From Anaerocolumna sp. AGMB13025 (lineage in GTDB: Bacteria > Bacillota > Clostridia > Lachnospirales > Lachnospiraceae), in the NCBI RefSeq assembly GCF_029689925.1, contig NZ_CP121445.1, positions 3,456,501 to 3,520,500 on the forward strand: 64,000 nt of DNA, given 5' to 3'. The translations under genes were made by a program, and so were the position numbers. The notes under the pieces are model-generated. The model was not told the DNA's origin and did no database searches. It saw only the letters and a list, made by a program, of their open reading frames with translations. This document shows positions 36,998-45,907 of this stretch, in pieces. Position 1 is the first letter of the stretch; every line of letters starts with the position of its first letter.

Positions 36998-37744
36998 ATG
37001 AAAAGTTATTTTATAGCTAATGGTACGGTTAACCTTCATGTTTTAGAAAATGGAGAAAAAACAGATAATTCCCCCTCCCTCTTAGTAATCGGCGGTTTAT
37101 GGGAACCTGCTGAACGGGCCATACCAATACTTTCAGAATTAAGCAGTCATACCGTGGCCTTTAGTTTCCGGGGTCGTGGATTAAGTTCTACACCTGAGAA
37201 TGGTTATGACCTTGATGATCATTTATCGGATATTGAGGCAGTGGTAAAGTCCTGCGGACTTAAAGATTATTGTGTTCTTGGCTTTTCAAGAGGCGCATCT
37301 TATGCCCTTTCCTGGAGTCTTAAGGAACAAAATAATATGAGCGGATTGATTCTGGTAGATCAGCCTCCCCTGCACACTAAGCCAGGAGAAGGATATGTAG
37401 ATTTCTGGTCGAACCTGGTCTATTTAGGAGTTCCGATACTGAACTTCATGAGAAAATCTGCACTTAAGGGTCTTGAGAGAGAGGCTGTCCAAGTAGATTT
37501 TTCGTCCAGGCTTAAAGAACTTAACCTTCCAGTTACCTTTTTTGTCGGTAAGAATAAGTCTTCTATAATTCCGTCTGATATTACAGAAGAAATACTTCAT
37601 AGCTATCAAACCTCGATACCTGATTGTAAAATAATCGAATTTCTGGAGTCCGGGCATATGATTCCCGATGAAGAGCAAAAAAAATATCTTGATGAAATAC
37701 AGATATTTATTAAGAAATTAGCAATTGATCATAATACTATTTAA
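36998..37744 (+). CDS. Alpha/beta hydrolase
   Basis: I start at ATG 36998 (MKSYFIANGTVNLHVL, 248 residues) with GAGGA just upstream. The frame from 36932 would begin inside a leader hairpin. The nucleophile elbow is GFSRGAS with S97, the oxyanion region is around VIGGLWEPAERA, and the catalytic histidine is in SGHMIP (H220). The fold matches small-molecule esterases or lactonases. The substrate is unknown. It is one of the few plus-strand genes and is convergent with spoIVA. Confidence 0.85.
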   Translation: MKSYFIANGTVNLHVLENGEKTDNSPSLLVIGGLWEPAERAIPILSELSSHTVAFSFRGRGLSSTPENGYDLDDHLSDIEAVVKSCGLKDYCVLGFSRGASYALSWSLKEQNNMSGLILVDQPPLHTKPGEGYVDFWSNLVYLGVPILNFMRKSALKGLEREAVQVDFSSRLKELNLPVTFFVGKNKSSIIPSDITEEILHSYQTSIPDCKIIEFLESGHMIPDEEQKKYLDEIQIFIKKLAIDHNTI

Positions 37745-37747
37745 GTA

Positions 37748-37853
37748 AACCGATATTATCGGTTACTGCACCTTAGCACCTAAACGGAGGGTTATTATAT
37801 AATAGGAACAGCATCTCATTACATTAACTAAGGCAGTCTTTATAGACTGCCTT
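37748..37853. terminator. Two hairpins between the convergent hydrolase and spoIVA genes
   Basis: AACCGATA/TATCGGTT (37748-37764) lies 3 bp past the hydrolase stop. AAGGCAGTCT/AGACTGCCTT (37830-37853) lies 16 bp past the spoIVA stop. Neither has a clean U-run. Position between convergent genes makes a transcription-end role likely. Confidence 0.5.
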
Positions 37854-37868
37854 ATGCATGCAAACCAA

Positions 37869-39377
37869 TTAAATTATGATACAGATAATTCCACCGTTAC
37901 TGTCATTTATAATCTTTTGCATGGTTTCCTGTAATTTTAACTGACTCTCATCCGTCATTTTATTGATTTTTGTACTAATACCGTCATCCACCAACTGCTG
38001 AATTGATTTACCGTATATATTGGTATCCCAAATTCCATCGGGATTCTCAGCAGAATTCTTCTTTATATATGCAATTAAATCATTTGCCTGATCCTCACTG
38101 CCAACAATAGGTGCAATTTCTGTTTCGATATTGGCTTTAATCATATGTATAGAAGGTGCCGTTGCCTTGATTTTTACACCATATTTATTGCCATGTTTCA
38201 TGACTTCAGGTTCTTCCACCGTGATTTCTTCTCTGGTAGGGGCAACTACACCATAACCTCTGGCACGTACCTGATCACACGCACTGCTGACTTTCTGATA
38301 CTCATTCTTCATACTGGCCAGTTCCCTGATGGTATTTATCAGTTGATATTCATCTGCGATGGTAACCCCGATTAAATCACTGAGAATCGTATAATAATAG
38401 GTATCGTCAAAATCAACATTAACTTTGACCCTGCCATTTTCCATCTCGATATTATCAATATTAAACCTTTTTACAAACTGACTGTCTGTAACTAAATTTT
38501 CCGGTCTGGCATCCTGAATTAAACTTATTTTCTTTAATAACTGTTTGACCGATGCAATTAAATCCTGTTTCAGCCAGTGATCATCCGGCAACATTTCTGC
38601 CCATTTTGGTATGTAGAAATTGATTTCTGAAACTGGGAATACAGATACTATGTTAGTCATGATATGATTAATATCTTCCTTCTTTAATTGTTCACAGTTT
38701 ACCGGCATTGTGGTGACATTATATTTGACAGCAATATCATTTGCTAAATTTAAGGTAGCCTCAGAATAGGGTTTATTGGTATTCAGCAATACGATAAAAG
38801 GTTTCTTTAGCTTCTTTAATTCTGCAATTGTCTTTTCTTCGGCGGGTATGTAATTATCCCGGGGCAGATCACCAAAACTTCCGTCTGTCGTTACGACAAT
38901 ACCAATGGTGGAATGATCATTAATAACTTTTTGTGTACCCAGCTCTGCTGCCTGAGTAAATGGAATTTCATAATCATACCAGGGAGTTTTTACTAAACGT
39001 TCCTGCTCATTTTCAATATGGCCGGAGGCACCGTCTACCATAAATCCAACACAATCAATAAGACGTATATTAACTTTTGTATTGTCTCCCAGTTGAATCT
39101 GGGCAGCTTCCTTGGGTATAAATTTGGGTTCGGTGGTCATTATGGTTTTACCGGCAGCACTCTGGGGTAATTCATCAATTGCCCTCTCTTTATTATGGAT
39201 ATCCTGAATATTGGGGATAACCAACAGATCCATAAATCTTTTGATAAAGGTAGATTTTCCCGTCCTAACCGGCCCCACCACACCTATGTATATGTCACCG
39301 CCTGTCCTAGCCTTAATATCATTATATACATCGTATATTTGATTAGATAAGTCAAGTGACGAAAATTGCTCTAACAT
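37869..39377 (-). CDS. spoIVA: SpoIVA, spore coat morphogenetic ATPase
   Basis: This 502-residue protein is very close to the usual 492. The N-terminal TRAFAC-like ATPase has Walker A GPVRTGKST at 35-43 and downstream GTPase-like motifs (IRLIDCVGFMVDG, VLLNTNKPY). The C-terminus ends NDSNGGIICIII, typical of SpoIVA. It polymerises on the forespore surface to form the base of the coat, so the organism makes endospores. AAAGGAGG precedes ATG 39377. In related genomes it follows gpsA; here a divergent phosphotransferase gene lies between. Confidence 0.97.
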   Translation of the reverse strand: MLEQFSSLDLSNQIYDVYNDIKARTGGDIYIGVVGPVRTGKSTFIKRFMDLLVIPNIQDIHNKERAIDELPQSAAGKTIMTTEPKFIPKEAAQIQLGDNTKVNIRLIDCVGFMVDGASGHIENEQERLVKTPWYDYEIPFTQAAELGTQKVINDHSTIGIVVTTDGSFGDLPRDNYIPAEEKTIAELKKLKKPFIVLLNTNKPYSEATLNLANDIAVKYNVTTMPVNCEQLKKEDINHIMTNIVSVFPVSEINFYIPKWAEMLPDDHWLKQDLIASVKQLLKKISLIQDARPENLVTDSQFVKRFNIDNIEMENGRVKVNVDFDDTYYYTILSDLIGVTIADEYQLINTIRELASMKNEYQKVSSACDQVRARGYGVVAPTREEITVEEPEVMKHGNKYGVKIKATAPSIHMIKANIETEIAPIVGSEDQANDLIAYIKKNSAENPDGIWDTNIYGKSIQQLVDDGISTKINKMTDESQLKLQETMQKIINDSNGGIICIII

Positions 39378-39405
39378 ATGCCATCCTCCTTTCGGTTATA
39401 ATTAA

Positions 39406-39433
39406 GCATATGCAAGAGTAATAAAATTAATGA
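39406..39433 (-). promoter_or_regulatory. Possible sigma-E promoter of spoIVA
   Basis: Minus strand TCATTAA (39433-39427), 14-nt spacer, CATATGC (39412-39406), about 30 nt before the start codon. spoIVA is a sigma-E gene in Bacillus and clostridia. The -35 and -10 elements resemble the sigma-E consensus only partly. Confidence 0.35.
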
Positions 39434-39596
39434 TTAGTAATGATAAGTTTGTTATAATTTTAATGAAAGAATAGAATCTAAATCTGGTTCCGTCAAATAC
39501 GATAACAACTTTAGATACCTTTTGTAAAAGCGTATTGACTATTAGGGTAAACGAATCACCAAAAACAGAGTAAAACAATTATAACCATAGTTTACA

Positions 39597-39625
39597 TTGA
39601 CCGTCCATAAAATGATTGCTAAAAT
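39597..39625 (+). promoter_or_regulatory. Promoter candidate of the phosphotransferase gene
   Basis: TTGACC (39597-39602), 17-nt spacer, TAAAAT (39620-39625). The leader is about 170 nt. It contains AAGGT...ACCTTTTTT (about 39723-39755) and the hairpin TATCGTAAGC/GCTTACGATA (39765-39786), an arrangement that could serve as an attenuator. Confidence 0.5.
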
Positions 39626-39801
39626 GTAAGTAATTACTTGACGAAATTTACCTTTTGAACGTTCTAAGCAAGAAGGAATGAATAAGCAATGGCTATAAGG
39701 TAAAACAAAATTTAAGTATTGAAAGGTCGCCGTATAGATCTTCCACCTTTTTTATTACGGCAGTATCGTAAGCCTGCTTACGATATATAACGGGTATAAA
39801 G

Positions 39802-40806
39802 ATGAATATTGAAATCAAAACTTTACTTAAAGTTCTAAGCAAAATGCTCGGTACGGATATACACCAGGCAGATTACCAAACAAAACAGTTACATGGCGGT
39901 ACATTAGGTGATGTGCAGCTTGTTACCGGCAAAGCTGTAGCTGTTAATGGCAATCAATTTTCATATCGTGTCGTTTTGAAAATTCAGAAAAAATGGGAAC
40001 GTTTCGGGGACCCCGGTTCTTGGCGCAGGGAGTATGATCTTTACACTTCCGCGTTAGGTACATTTTTCACCGACTCATTCCGTTGGCCAGAGTGCTATCA
40101 TACTGAAATGAGCAAAACTGGTAACGAAATCATGATCTGGATGGAATATATTGAAGGCATATCAGGCTTAAATCTGTCTGGTGAAATGTATGAACGCGCA
40201 GCAGAGGAATTAGGACGTTTCCAAGGAAAGCTGTATGCCGAGCAACCAGCTTTTTTACAGAAGATGACCAACTTAAGTAATGTTTCATACATGAAAAACT
40301 GCTATCTTCATTACAGGTCATGGAATGTTGTCTATGATTACATCCGCTCTGCTAATTGTAATATTCCGAAACACTTATGTAAAATGCTCATCGGTATTGA
40401 TGAGAACGCAGAGGATATATTAAATAGGCTTGAAAACTTACCTATTGTGTTTTGTCACAGGGATTTTTGGGTAGCGAACATATTTTACGCAGACGGTAAA
40501 ATCGTATTACTCGATTGGGATACTGCCGGATGGGGTTATATGGGGGAAGACCTTGCAAGTCTAATTGCAGACGAAGCGAATGTTGATTATATGGTTGAAT
40601 ACTTTCAAAAATGTATTCCTGCGTATTATAAAGGATTTTCGGAATATTCAGATGTATCCCAACTTTCCGAACCTTGCGTGGCTGAGCTAATACTTCTTAT
40701 GTTCGGATATCGGCTTGTTGAGTGGTATATTAATTCAGAATCCCTTGATGAAAAAACGCTGCAATTGAATACCTTACAAAAGATCTATGAAATTTTTATG
40801 CAGTAA
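39802..40806 (+). CDS. Aminoglycoside phosphotransferase-family kinase (APH/choline kinase fold)
   Basis: This 334-residue protein has the APH catalytic loop FCHRDFWVANIF (D221 and N226) and the metal-binding LLDWDTA (D238). The N-terminal lobe includes VVLKIQKK, with the ATP-binding lysine. The family covers antibiotic kinases, choline or homoserine kinases and spore CotS-type proteins, and I cannot choose a substrate. It is in opposite orientation between two genes (gpsA and spoIVA) that are usually neighbours, which suggests an insertion. The ribosome site (ACGGG) is weak. Confidence 0.8.
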   Translation: MNIEIKTLLKVLSKMLGTDIHQADYQTKQLHGGTLGDVQLVTGKAVAVNGNQFSYRVVLKIQKKWERFGDPGSWRREYDLYTSALGTFFTDSFRWPECYHTEMSKTGNEIMIWMEYIEGISGLNLSGEMYERAAEELGRFQGKLYAEQPAFLQKMTNLSNVSYMKNCYLHYRSWNVVYDYIRSANCNIPKHLCKMLIGIDENAEDILNRLENLPIVFCHRDFWVANIFYADGKIVLLDWDTAGWGYMGEDLASLIADEANVDYMVEYFQKCIPAYYKGFSEYSDVSQLSEPCVAELILLMFGYRLVEWYINSESLDEKTLQLNTLQKIYEIFMQ

Positions 40807-40841
40807 GTGTTTATTACCTGGTTCTATAATAAAACCAAAAG

Positions 40842-40868
40842 AGCGCAGCACTTTTTAAGTACTGCGCT
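40842..40868. terminator. Bidirectional terminator between the phosphotransferase gene and gpsA
   Basis: AGCGCAGCACT (40842-40852) pairs with AGTACTGCGCT (40858-40868). On the minus strand it is followed by CTTTTGGTTTTATT, and on the plus strand by TAAATTT. It ends the convergent phosphotransferase and gpsA transcripts. Confidence 0.75.
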
Positions 40869-40922
40869 TAAATTTATAACAGTCAAAAGTAAGTTTAATC
40901 TAGTATCTAACATTACCTGACT

Positions 40923-41936
40923 TTATTTATTCCACGTCAATTCAGAATATTCCCGTCTTTTATCCCGAAGCAGTAAATCCGCTACTGCTTCCTCCGCAGA
41001 TTTATTCTCGAATAATACCAGATTGATCTGTTCCACAATAGGCATTTCAATCTTATACTTTCTTGCGAGTGCAAGAGCTGCCTTAGCAGAAAATACACCT
41101 TCTACTACCTGCTTTACTTCTGCCATGGCTTCATCCATTGTGTAACCTTTTCCGATCAGGTATCCGGCATTTCGGTTACGGCTGTGTTTACTGGTACAGG
41201 TTACGAATAAATCGCCTACACCGGATAACCCCGCAAAAGTCTCTATCTTTCCGCCCATGGCAACACCTAAACGGCTGATTTCAGCAATCCCTCTGGTCAT
41301 AAGGGCTGCTTTGGTGTTATCTCCAAACCCTAACCCGTCAGCAACACCGGCTGCCAGAGCAATCACATTTTTTATAGAACCTCCAAGTTCAATTCCAATT
41401 ACATCCGGACTGGTATAGACACGGAAGCGGTCGCTCATAAATACATCCTGGATAAAATAAGCCGTCGCTTTGGAATCCGCTCCCACTACACAAGTAGTAG
41501 GAATTCCTCGGCTTACTTCTTCCGCATGGCTGGGACCAGACAAAACTGCCACGTCAGCATTATTTAACTCTTCTTTTAATATATCTGTTAAGGTATCCAG
41601 GGTAGTTTCTTCAATTCCCTTACCTACGTTTACTACGATTTGATTTTCTTTAATGTAGGGACTGGCCAATTTGGCTGTTCTTCTGACAAACGGCGAAGCC
41701 ACTGCAAATACGATTAATTCTTTCTCTGTACAGGAATCCTTAAGATCATCGGATATCACTACAGAATCCGGTAGTTTTACTCCGGGGAGCTTATCTTTTA
41801 GTTCCCTGTCCTTTCTAAGTACTTCCACTTCCGGCGCCAGCGCAGACCAAAGTGTAACCTCATGTCCGTTATTTCCGAGTAATATTGCAATCGCGCTACC
41901 CCATGCTCCAGCTCCTAAAATGCTAACCTTTGCCAC
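40923..41936 (-). CDS. gpsA: GpsA, NAD(P)H-dependent glycerol-3-phosphate dehydrogenase
   Basis: I choose GTG 41936 (337 residues) because AAGGAGG lies 8 nt upstream; the longer frame from 41978 would overlap plsY. The protein opens with the Rossmann motif ILGAGAWGSAIA and has VLSGPSHAEEVSRGIPT. The catalytic and substrate region is ELGGSIKNVIALAAG (active lysine), followed by GLSGVGDLFVTCTS. It makes sn-glycerol-3-phosphate for phospholipid synthesis. The next gene upstream, plsY, uses that product, so the two form a pathway unit. Confidence 0.97.
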   Translation of the reverse strand: MAKVSILGAGAWGSAIAILLGNNGHEVTLWSALAPEVEVLRKDRELKDKLPGVKLPDSVVISDDLKDSCTEKELIVFAVASPFVRRTAKLASPYIKENQIVVNVGKGIEETTLDTLTDILKEELNNADVAVLSGPSHAEEVSRGIPTTCVVGADSKATAYFIQDVFMSDRFRVYTSPDVIGIELGGSIKNVIALAAGVADGLGFGDNTKAALMTRGIAEISRLGVAMGGKIETFAGLSGVGDLFVTCTSKHSRNRNAGYLIGKGYTMDEAMAEVKQVVEGVFSAKAALALARKYKIEMPIVEQINLVLFENKSAEEAVADLLLRDKRREYSELTWNK

Positions 41937-41949
41937 TATTTGTACCTCC

Positions 41950-42570
41950 TTATTTTTCAATCTTAACCTTTTGTCCAATTTTATTTTCTGTTCCGTTTAG
42001 TAATCTTTTCATATTGGAACGATGCTTAATAAAGGCTGATACGGTAAATACCAGACTGACGATAAGCATATGTATGTTTCCCAGATACAAAATCAATACC
42101 CATACAGGAAATAAAACAGATATTAATAAGGACCCTAAAGATACATACCTCGTTATTGCTACAACAACGACAAACAAAATAAACGCAGCCATGCCAAGAC
42201 GCCAGTCAAAAGCAAACATAACTCCGGCGGTGGCAGCAATTCCCTTTCCGCCTTTAAAATTTAACCAAACCGGAAAATTATGTCCAAGTACAACTCCAAG
42301 CCCAGTATATAGCGGTAAAAGCGCTCCATAACTGTCATTTTTAAAGACATAACGAACTATGAAAACAGGTATGACAGCCTTAAGGGCATCTCCTAAAAAT
42401 GTTAAAAATCCAGCCTTCCAGCCCAAAGTACGCAGGGCATTGGTAGTTCCGGCATTACCGCTTCCATAATTCCTGATATCAATATTATTTGCCTTACCGA
42501 TCACATAAGCGGTTGAGAAGCATCCAAAACCATAACCTACAATTAAGCAAATCAATATTTTTAATAACAT
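41950..42570 (-). CDS. plsY: PlsY, acyl-phosphate glycerol-3-phosphate acyltransferase
   Basis: This 206-residue integral membrane protein has about five helices and the three PlsY motifs: GCFSTAYVIGK...YGSGNAGTTNALRTLGWKAG (given here in two pieces), GHNFPVWLNFKGGKGIAAT and the third loop near the C-terminus. It transfers an acyl group from acyl-phosphate to glycerol-3-phosphate. It lies between der (1-bp gap) and gpsA. Confidence 0.96.
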   Translation of the reverse strand: MLLKILICLIVGYGFGCFSTAYVIGKANNIDIRNYGSGNAGTTNALRTLGWKAGFLTFLGDALKAVIPVFIVRYVFKNDSYGALLPLYTGLGVVLGHNFPVWLNFKGGKGIAATAGVMFAFDWRLGMAAFILFVVVVAITRYVSLGSLLISVLFPVWVLILYLGNIHMLIVSLVFTVSAFIKHRSNMKRLLNGTENKIGQKVKIEK

Positions 42571-42571
42571 A

Positions 42572-43897
42572 CTATTCTTTTTCCTTTCGCTCCCTGATGA
42601 AAAACTTCAATGACGTTCCTTTGAATCCAAAGGCTTCTCTGATTTTATTCTCAATATATCTCGTATAAGAAAAATGCATCAGTTGTTTATCATTGACAAA
42701 TATAACAAAAGTAGGCGGTTTCACAGATACCTGAGTGATATAATAAAGTTTTAAACGTTTTCCCTTATCTGAGGGGGGCTGCTGCATGGCAACGGCTTCC
42801 ATCATGATTTCATTCAATACACCGGTAGCAACACGTAGATTCTGATTCTGTATTACCTGCTCAATGAGTTCAAATAATTTAGGCATTCTTTGTCCTGTCA
42901 GGGCCGAGATAAATATAATCTCTGCATATGGCATATAGGATAACGTTTCTTTTATTTTAGCGGAATATTGATAAATGGTTTTATCATTCTTTTCTACGGC
43001 ATCCCACTTATTCACCGCGATGATAACACCTTTTCCCCGTTCATGGGCAATTCCGGCTATTTTGGCATCCTGCTCCGTAACCCCTTCTTCCGCGTCAATT
43101 ACCAGTACGACTACATCTGCACGTTCTACTGCTGATACAGTCCTTACTATACTAAACCGTTCAATATCTTCTTTTATCTTACTCTTACGGCGAAGTCCTG
43201 CCGTATCGATAAAGATGTATTCTTTACCATGAAACTTAACGGTGGTGTCAATGGCATCCCTGGTGGTACCGGCAATATCGGATACTATAACACGTTGTTC
43301 ACCGATTAACTTATTGATTATAGAGGATTTACCTACGTTAGGCTTTCCTACGATGGCAATTCTCGGACGTTCATCCTCTTCCTCTACGGTGTCTTCCGGA
43401 CGGAAATGCTTCACAACTTCGTCTAACATATCACCCAGACCCAGTCTTGAGGCTGCGGATATGGGCATAGGATCGCCAATACCCAGGTTATAAAATTCAT
43501 AGACATCCGGCATTAATTTTTCAAAGCTGTCAACTTTATTTACCACTAAGACAATGGGCTTTGTGGAACGCCTTAACATATCAGCAACTTTAAAGTCATC
43601 GTCTACAAGACCCTGTCTGACATCTACGATAAACATAATGACATCTGCGGTGTCAATGGCGATTTCAGCCTGCTGCCTCATATAAGTCAATAAAACATCA
43701 CTGCTCTCCGGCTCAATACCGCCGGTATCTATCATGGTAAATTGCTTATCCAGCCAGGTAACGTCCGCATAGATACGGTCCCTTGTTACACCGGGAACAT
43801 CCTGGACGATTGCAATTCTTTCTCCTGCCAGAACATTAAATAAGGTTGACTTTCCTACATTCGGTCTGCCAACAATTGCTACAATTGGTTTACTCAT
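42572..43897 (-). CDS. der: Der (EngA), ribosome assembly GTPase
   Basis: This 441-residue protein has two tandem GTPase domains. The first has GRPNVGKST (about 9-17), DTGG and NKVD. The second has GKPNVGKSS (about 183-191), DTAGLRRK and NKWD. A C-terminal KH-like domain ends [10 protein letters not shown]. It is needed for 50S subunit maturation. AAGGAGAAAAG precedes ATG 43897. It lies in the conserved DUF512-der-plsY-gpsA order. Confidence 0.98.
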   Translation of the reverse strand: MSKPIVAIVGRPNVGKSTLFNVLAGERIAIVQDVPGVTRDRIYADVTWLDKQFTMIDTGGIEPESSDVLLTYMRQQAEIAIDTADVIMFIVDVRQGLVDDDFKVADMLRRSTKPIVLVVNKVDSFEKLMPDVYEFYNLGIGDPMPISAASRLGLGDMLDEVVKHFRPEDTVEEEDERPRIAIVGKPNVGKSSIINKLIGEQRVIVSDIAGTTRDAIDTTVKFHGKEYIFIDTAGLRRKSKIKEDIERFSIVRTVSAVERADVVVLVIDAEEGVTEQDAKIAGIAHERGKGVIIAVNKWDAVEKNDKTIYQYSAKIKETLSYMPYAEIIFISALTGQRMPKLFELIEQVIQNQNLRVATGVLNEIMMEAVAMQQPPSDKGKRLKLYYITQVSVKPPTFVIFVNDKQLMHFSYTRYIENKIREAFGFKGTSLKFFIRERKEKE

Positions 43898-43916
43898 ATT
43901 CTTTTCTCCTTATGTC

Positions 43917-45227
43917 TTAATTCACTACGGCATTGATTAAGGACTTTCCGTCTGATTGTACAATACGGATTTGTGTTTGTAAAGCATTTTTCATATCATC
44001 TACGGTAATATCATCCAATAATACATTCTCGCCGTCTCTAAGCAGAACATCAGGTAAGATTAAATAATCCCCTAATTCTTTGCCTTTTAACTGGTTCATG
44101 ATATCCTGACCGGTTAATAATCCAGCCACGGTAATATCCGTTCCGAAAAATTCATTTATTATAGTATATACGGTTATCCGGATATTAGGATATTTTATAT
44201 GAATCTCTTCCATTAAACTCTTAAGAATTGGTGCAGCAAGTACTCCCGTTGCCAACGTTACGGATTTTGTTCTGTTATCACCTTTTATATTCTCGTAATA
44301 CTCCTTAAATTCATCTACCAGAGATCGTACCATACCAACTCCGTTTTCAATCTGTAAATAGCCTTCATAGCTGTCTGCTTCCGGAATGGGAAGTCCCGCG
44401 GTAATATACCACTCATCACTGGCATGGATAAACCGGGTCTGGTATTCCTTATATAAAATGTCCTGCCAGCGGTGAATGATGCCCAGGACATTAAGGGCAT
44501 CCTCTTTCTCGAATTTCTCCAGCTTAATTAAGTTATCCCGATATTTTGTAATCCCTACCGGAACTATGGATACACTCTGCATATGAGGAATATAGGCGGC
44601 CAGATCATGAATGGAACGTTCTAATTCCTCTCCATCATTAACACCCTTACACAGGACGATCTGCCCGTTCATGGTAATTCCGGCATCATATAAACGTTTG
44701 ATTTTATCAAGTGCTTCCCCTGCGAACCGGTTATGAAGCATTCTGCAGCGAAGCTCTTTATTTGTAGTATGAATTGAAATATTGATTGGTGATAATTTGT
44801 AAAATATAATGCGGTCTATGTCCTCCTCAGACATATTTGTTAACGTAATATAATTACCCTGTAAAAAGGATAATCTTGCATCATCATCCTTAAAATATAA
44901 AGTTTCTCGCATTCCCGGGGGCATCTGGTCGATAAAGCAGAACATACAGTTGTTTCTGCATGAACGGTAGCTGTCCATTAAACCTTCTTCAAATTCAATT
45001 CCCAAATCTTCTTCATATTCTTTTTCTATTTCTAATTCCCATTCTTCGCCGTCTGGCTTTTGAATAAGTATTACTAAGTATTCGTCATTTACTGCATAAT
45101 GATAGTCAAATACATCTTTTATTTCTTTCTCATTGATCTGTAACAGCCTGTCCCCGGCTTCTATTTCCAGTTCTTCGGCGATGCTTTCTGGTGCTACGGA
45201 TTTAATGAGATGACCTTTGTTATTCAT
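43917..45227 (-). CDS. DUF512 radical SAM-like protein with N-terminal PDZ domain
   Basis: This 436-residue protein begins with a PDZ-like domain (about 1-65, SIAEELEIEAGDRLLQINE). A CxxxCxxC cluster in SCRNNCMFCFIDQMPPGMR (about 89-107) follows, and then the DUF512 region with NISIHTTNKELR and a C-terminal TGVLAAPILKSLMEE. It is a putative Fe-S/radical SAM enzyme of unknown substrate found next to der in most clostridia. GAGAGGAC precedes ATG 45227. Confidence 0.92.
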   Translation of the reverse strand: MNNKGHLIKSVAPESIAEELEIEAGDRLLQINEKEIKDVFDYHYAVNDEYLVILIQKPDGEEWELEIEKEYEEDLGIEFEEGLMDSYRSCRNNCMFCFIDQMPPGMRETLYFKDDDARLSFLQGNYITLTNMSEEDIDRIIFYKLSPINISIHTTNKELRCRMLHNRFAGEALDKIKRLYDAGITMNGQIVLCKGVNDGEELERSIHDLAAYIPHMQSVSIVPVGITKYRDNLIKLEKFEKEDALNVLGIIHRWQDILYKEYQTRFIHASDEWYITAGLPIPEADSYEGYLQIENGVGMVRSLVDEFKEYYENIKGDNRTKSVTLATGVLAAPILKSLMEEIHIKYPNIRITVYTIINEFFGTDITVAGLLTGQDIMNQLKGKELGDYLILPDVLLRDGENVLLDDITVDDMKNALQTQIRIVQSDGKSLINAVVN

Positions 45228-45337
45228 TAAAATCTTGTCCTCTCTGATTTTTACTTTATTAGTATAGCAGTTGAGTTAAAAATTATCAAATGAATTTTGG
45301 TATTTATGTGGAATATGGTTTTTTTTTAGGACGGACG

Positions 45338-45635
45338 CTTTGCCTCACAACCTATCGCAGGGGTGGAGGGTACCGGGGGTATTTTTTTGTTCAGGAAAGA
45401 ATCCTCTTATGTACTAATGTTCGGATATCTGCTTAAGGCATCTTTGAAAAACCGGAACTCGCCAAGGGATTATACTCTTTGGATAATGGTTTTGTTTCTG
45501 ACCCTTGGCTCAGACAGCCGGCTTTTTCAAAGATTGGCGCAGTTATCCGGACATAAGTACATGAGGGATTCTTTCAATTCACAAAAAAATACCCCCGGTA
45601 CCCTCCACCCCTGCGACAGGTTGTGAGGCAAAGCT
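45338..45635. repeat. About 298-bp imperfect palindrome (long hairpin element)
   Basis: The 680-bp gap between the DUF512 gene and rfbB has no credible gene. Its centre is a long inverted repeat with arms of about 120 nt and roughly 85 percent identity. Outer arms are GCTTTGCCTCACAACCT (45338-45354) and AGGTTGTGAGGCAAAGC (45619-45635), then GCAGGGGTGGAGGGTACCGG matched by its inverse. The apex carries GCCAAGGG/CCCTTGGC. Short ORFs across it are artefacts. It is related in form to 9648-9982 and shares AGGTTGTGAGG plus AAAGC at the end. Confidence 0.8.
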
Positions 45636-45837
45636 GTTTTTTAATATTTTTATTTTAAATTTTTTCTTTTATAAGACAGAGTTATTGAGTAATTCGAATA
45701 ATAATTTGAAAAGAAATAATTAGTAAATGAAACAAGATATCGAGTAATATAAGGTTATGAACAACAACACGTCATTCTAGTTAATCAAACGAATTTCTTA
45801 ATTTTCTTAATTTTCTTAAATTTTCTTAAATCACGTA

Positions 45838-45868
45838 TTGACCGTGACCTTAGGTAATCCCCTACAAT
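45838..45868 (+). promoter_or_regulatory. MerR-type promoter (19-bp spacer) upstream of rfbB
   Basis: TTGACC (45838-45843) and TACAAT (45863-45868) are separated by 19 bp, the overlong spacing that MerR activators correct by twisting DNA. The spacer centre holds the dyad ACCTTAGGT (45848-45856). Upstream are four TTTTCTTAA-like tracts. Since the second gene of the transcript encodes a MerR-family protein, autoregulation is the natural reading. Confidence 0.65.
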
Positions 45869-45907
45869 GACATTACAATAAAATTTTTTATACAAGGAGG
45901 ATTTATT

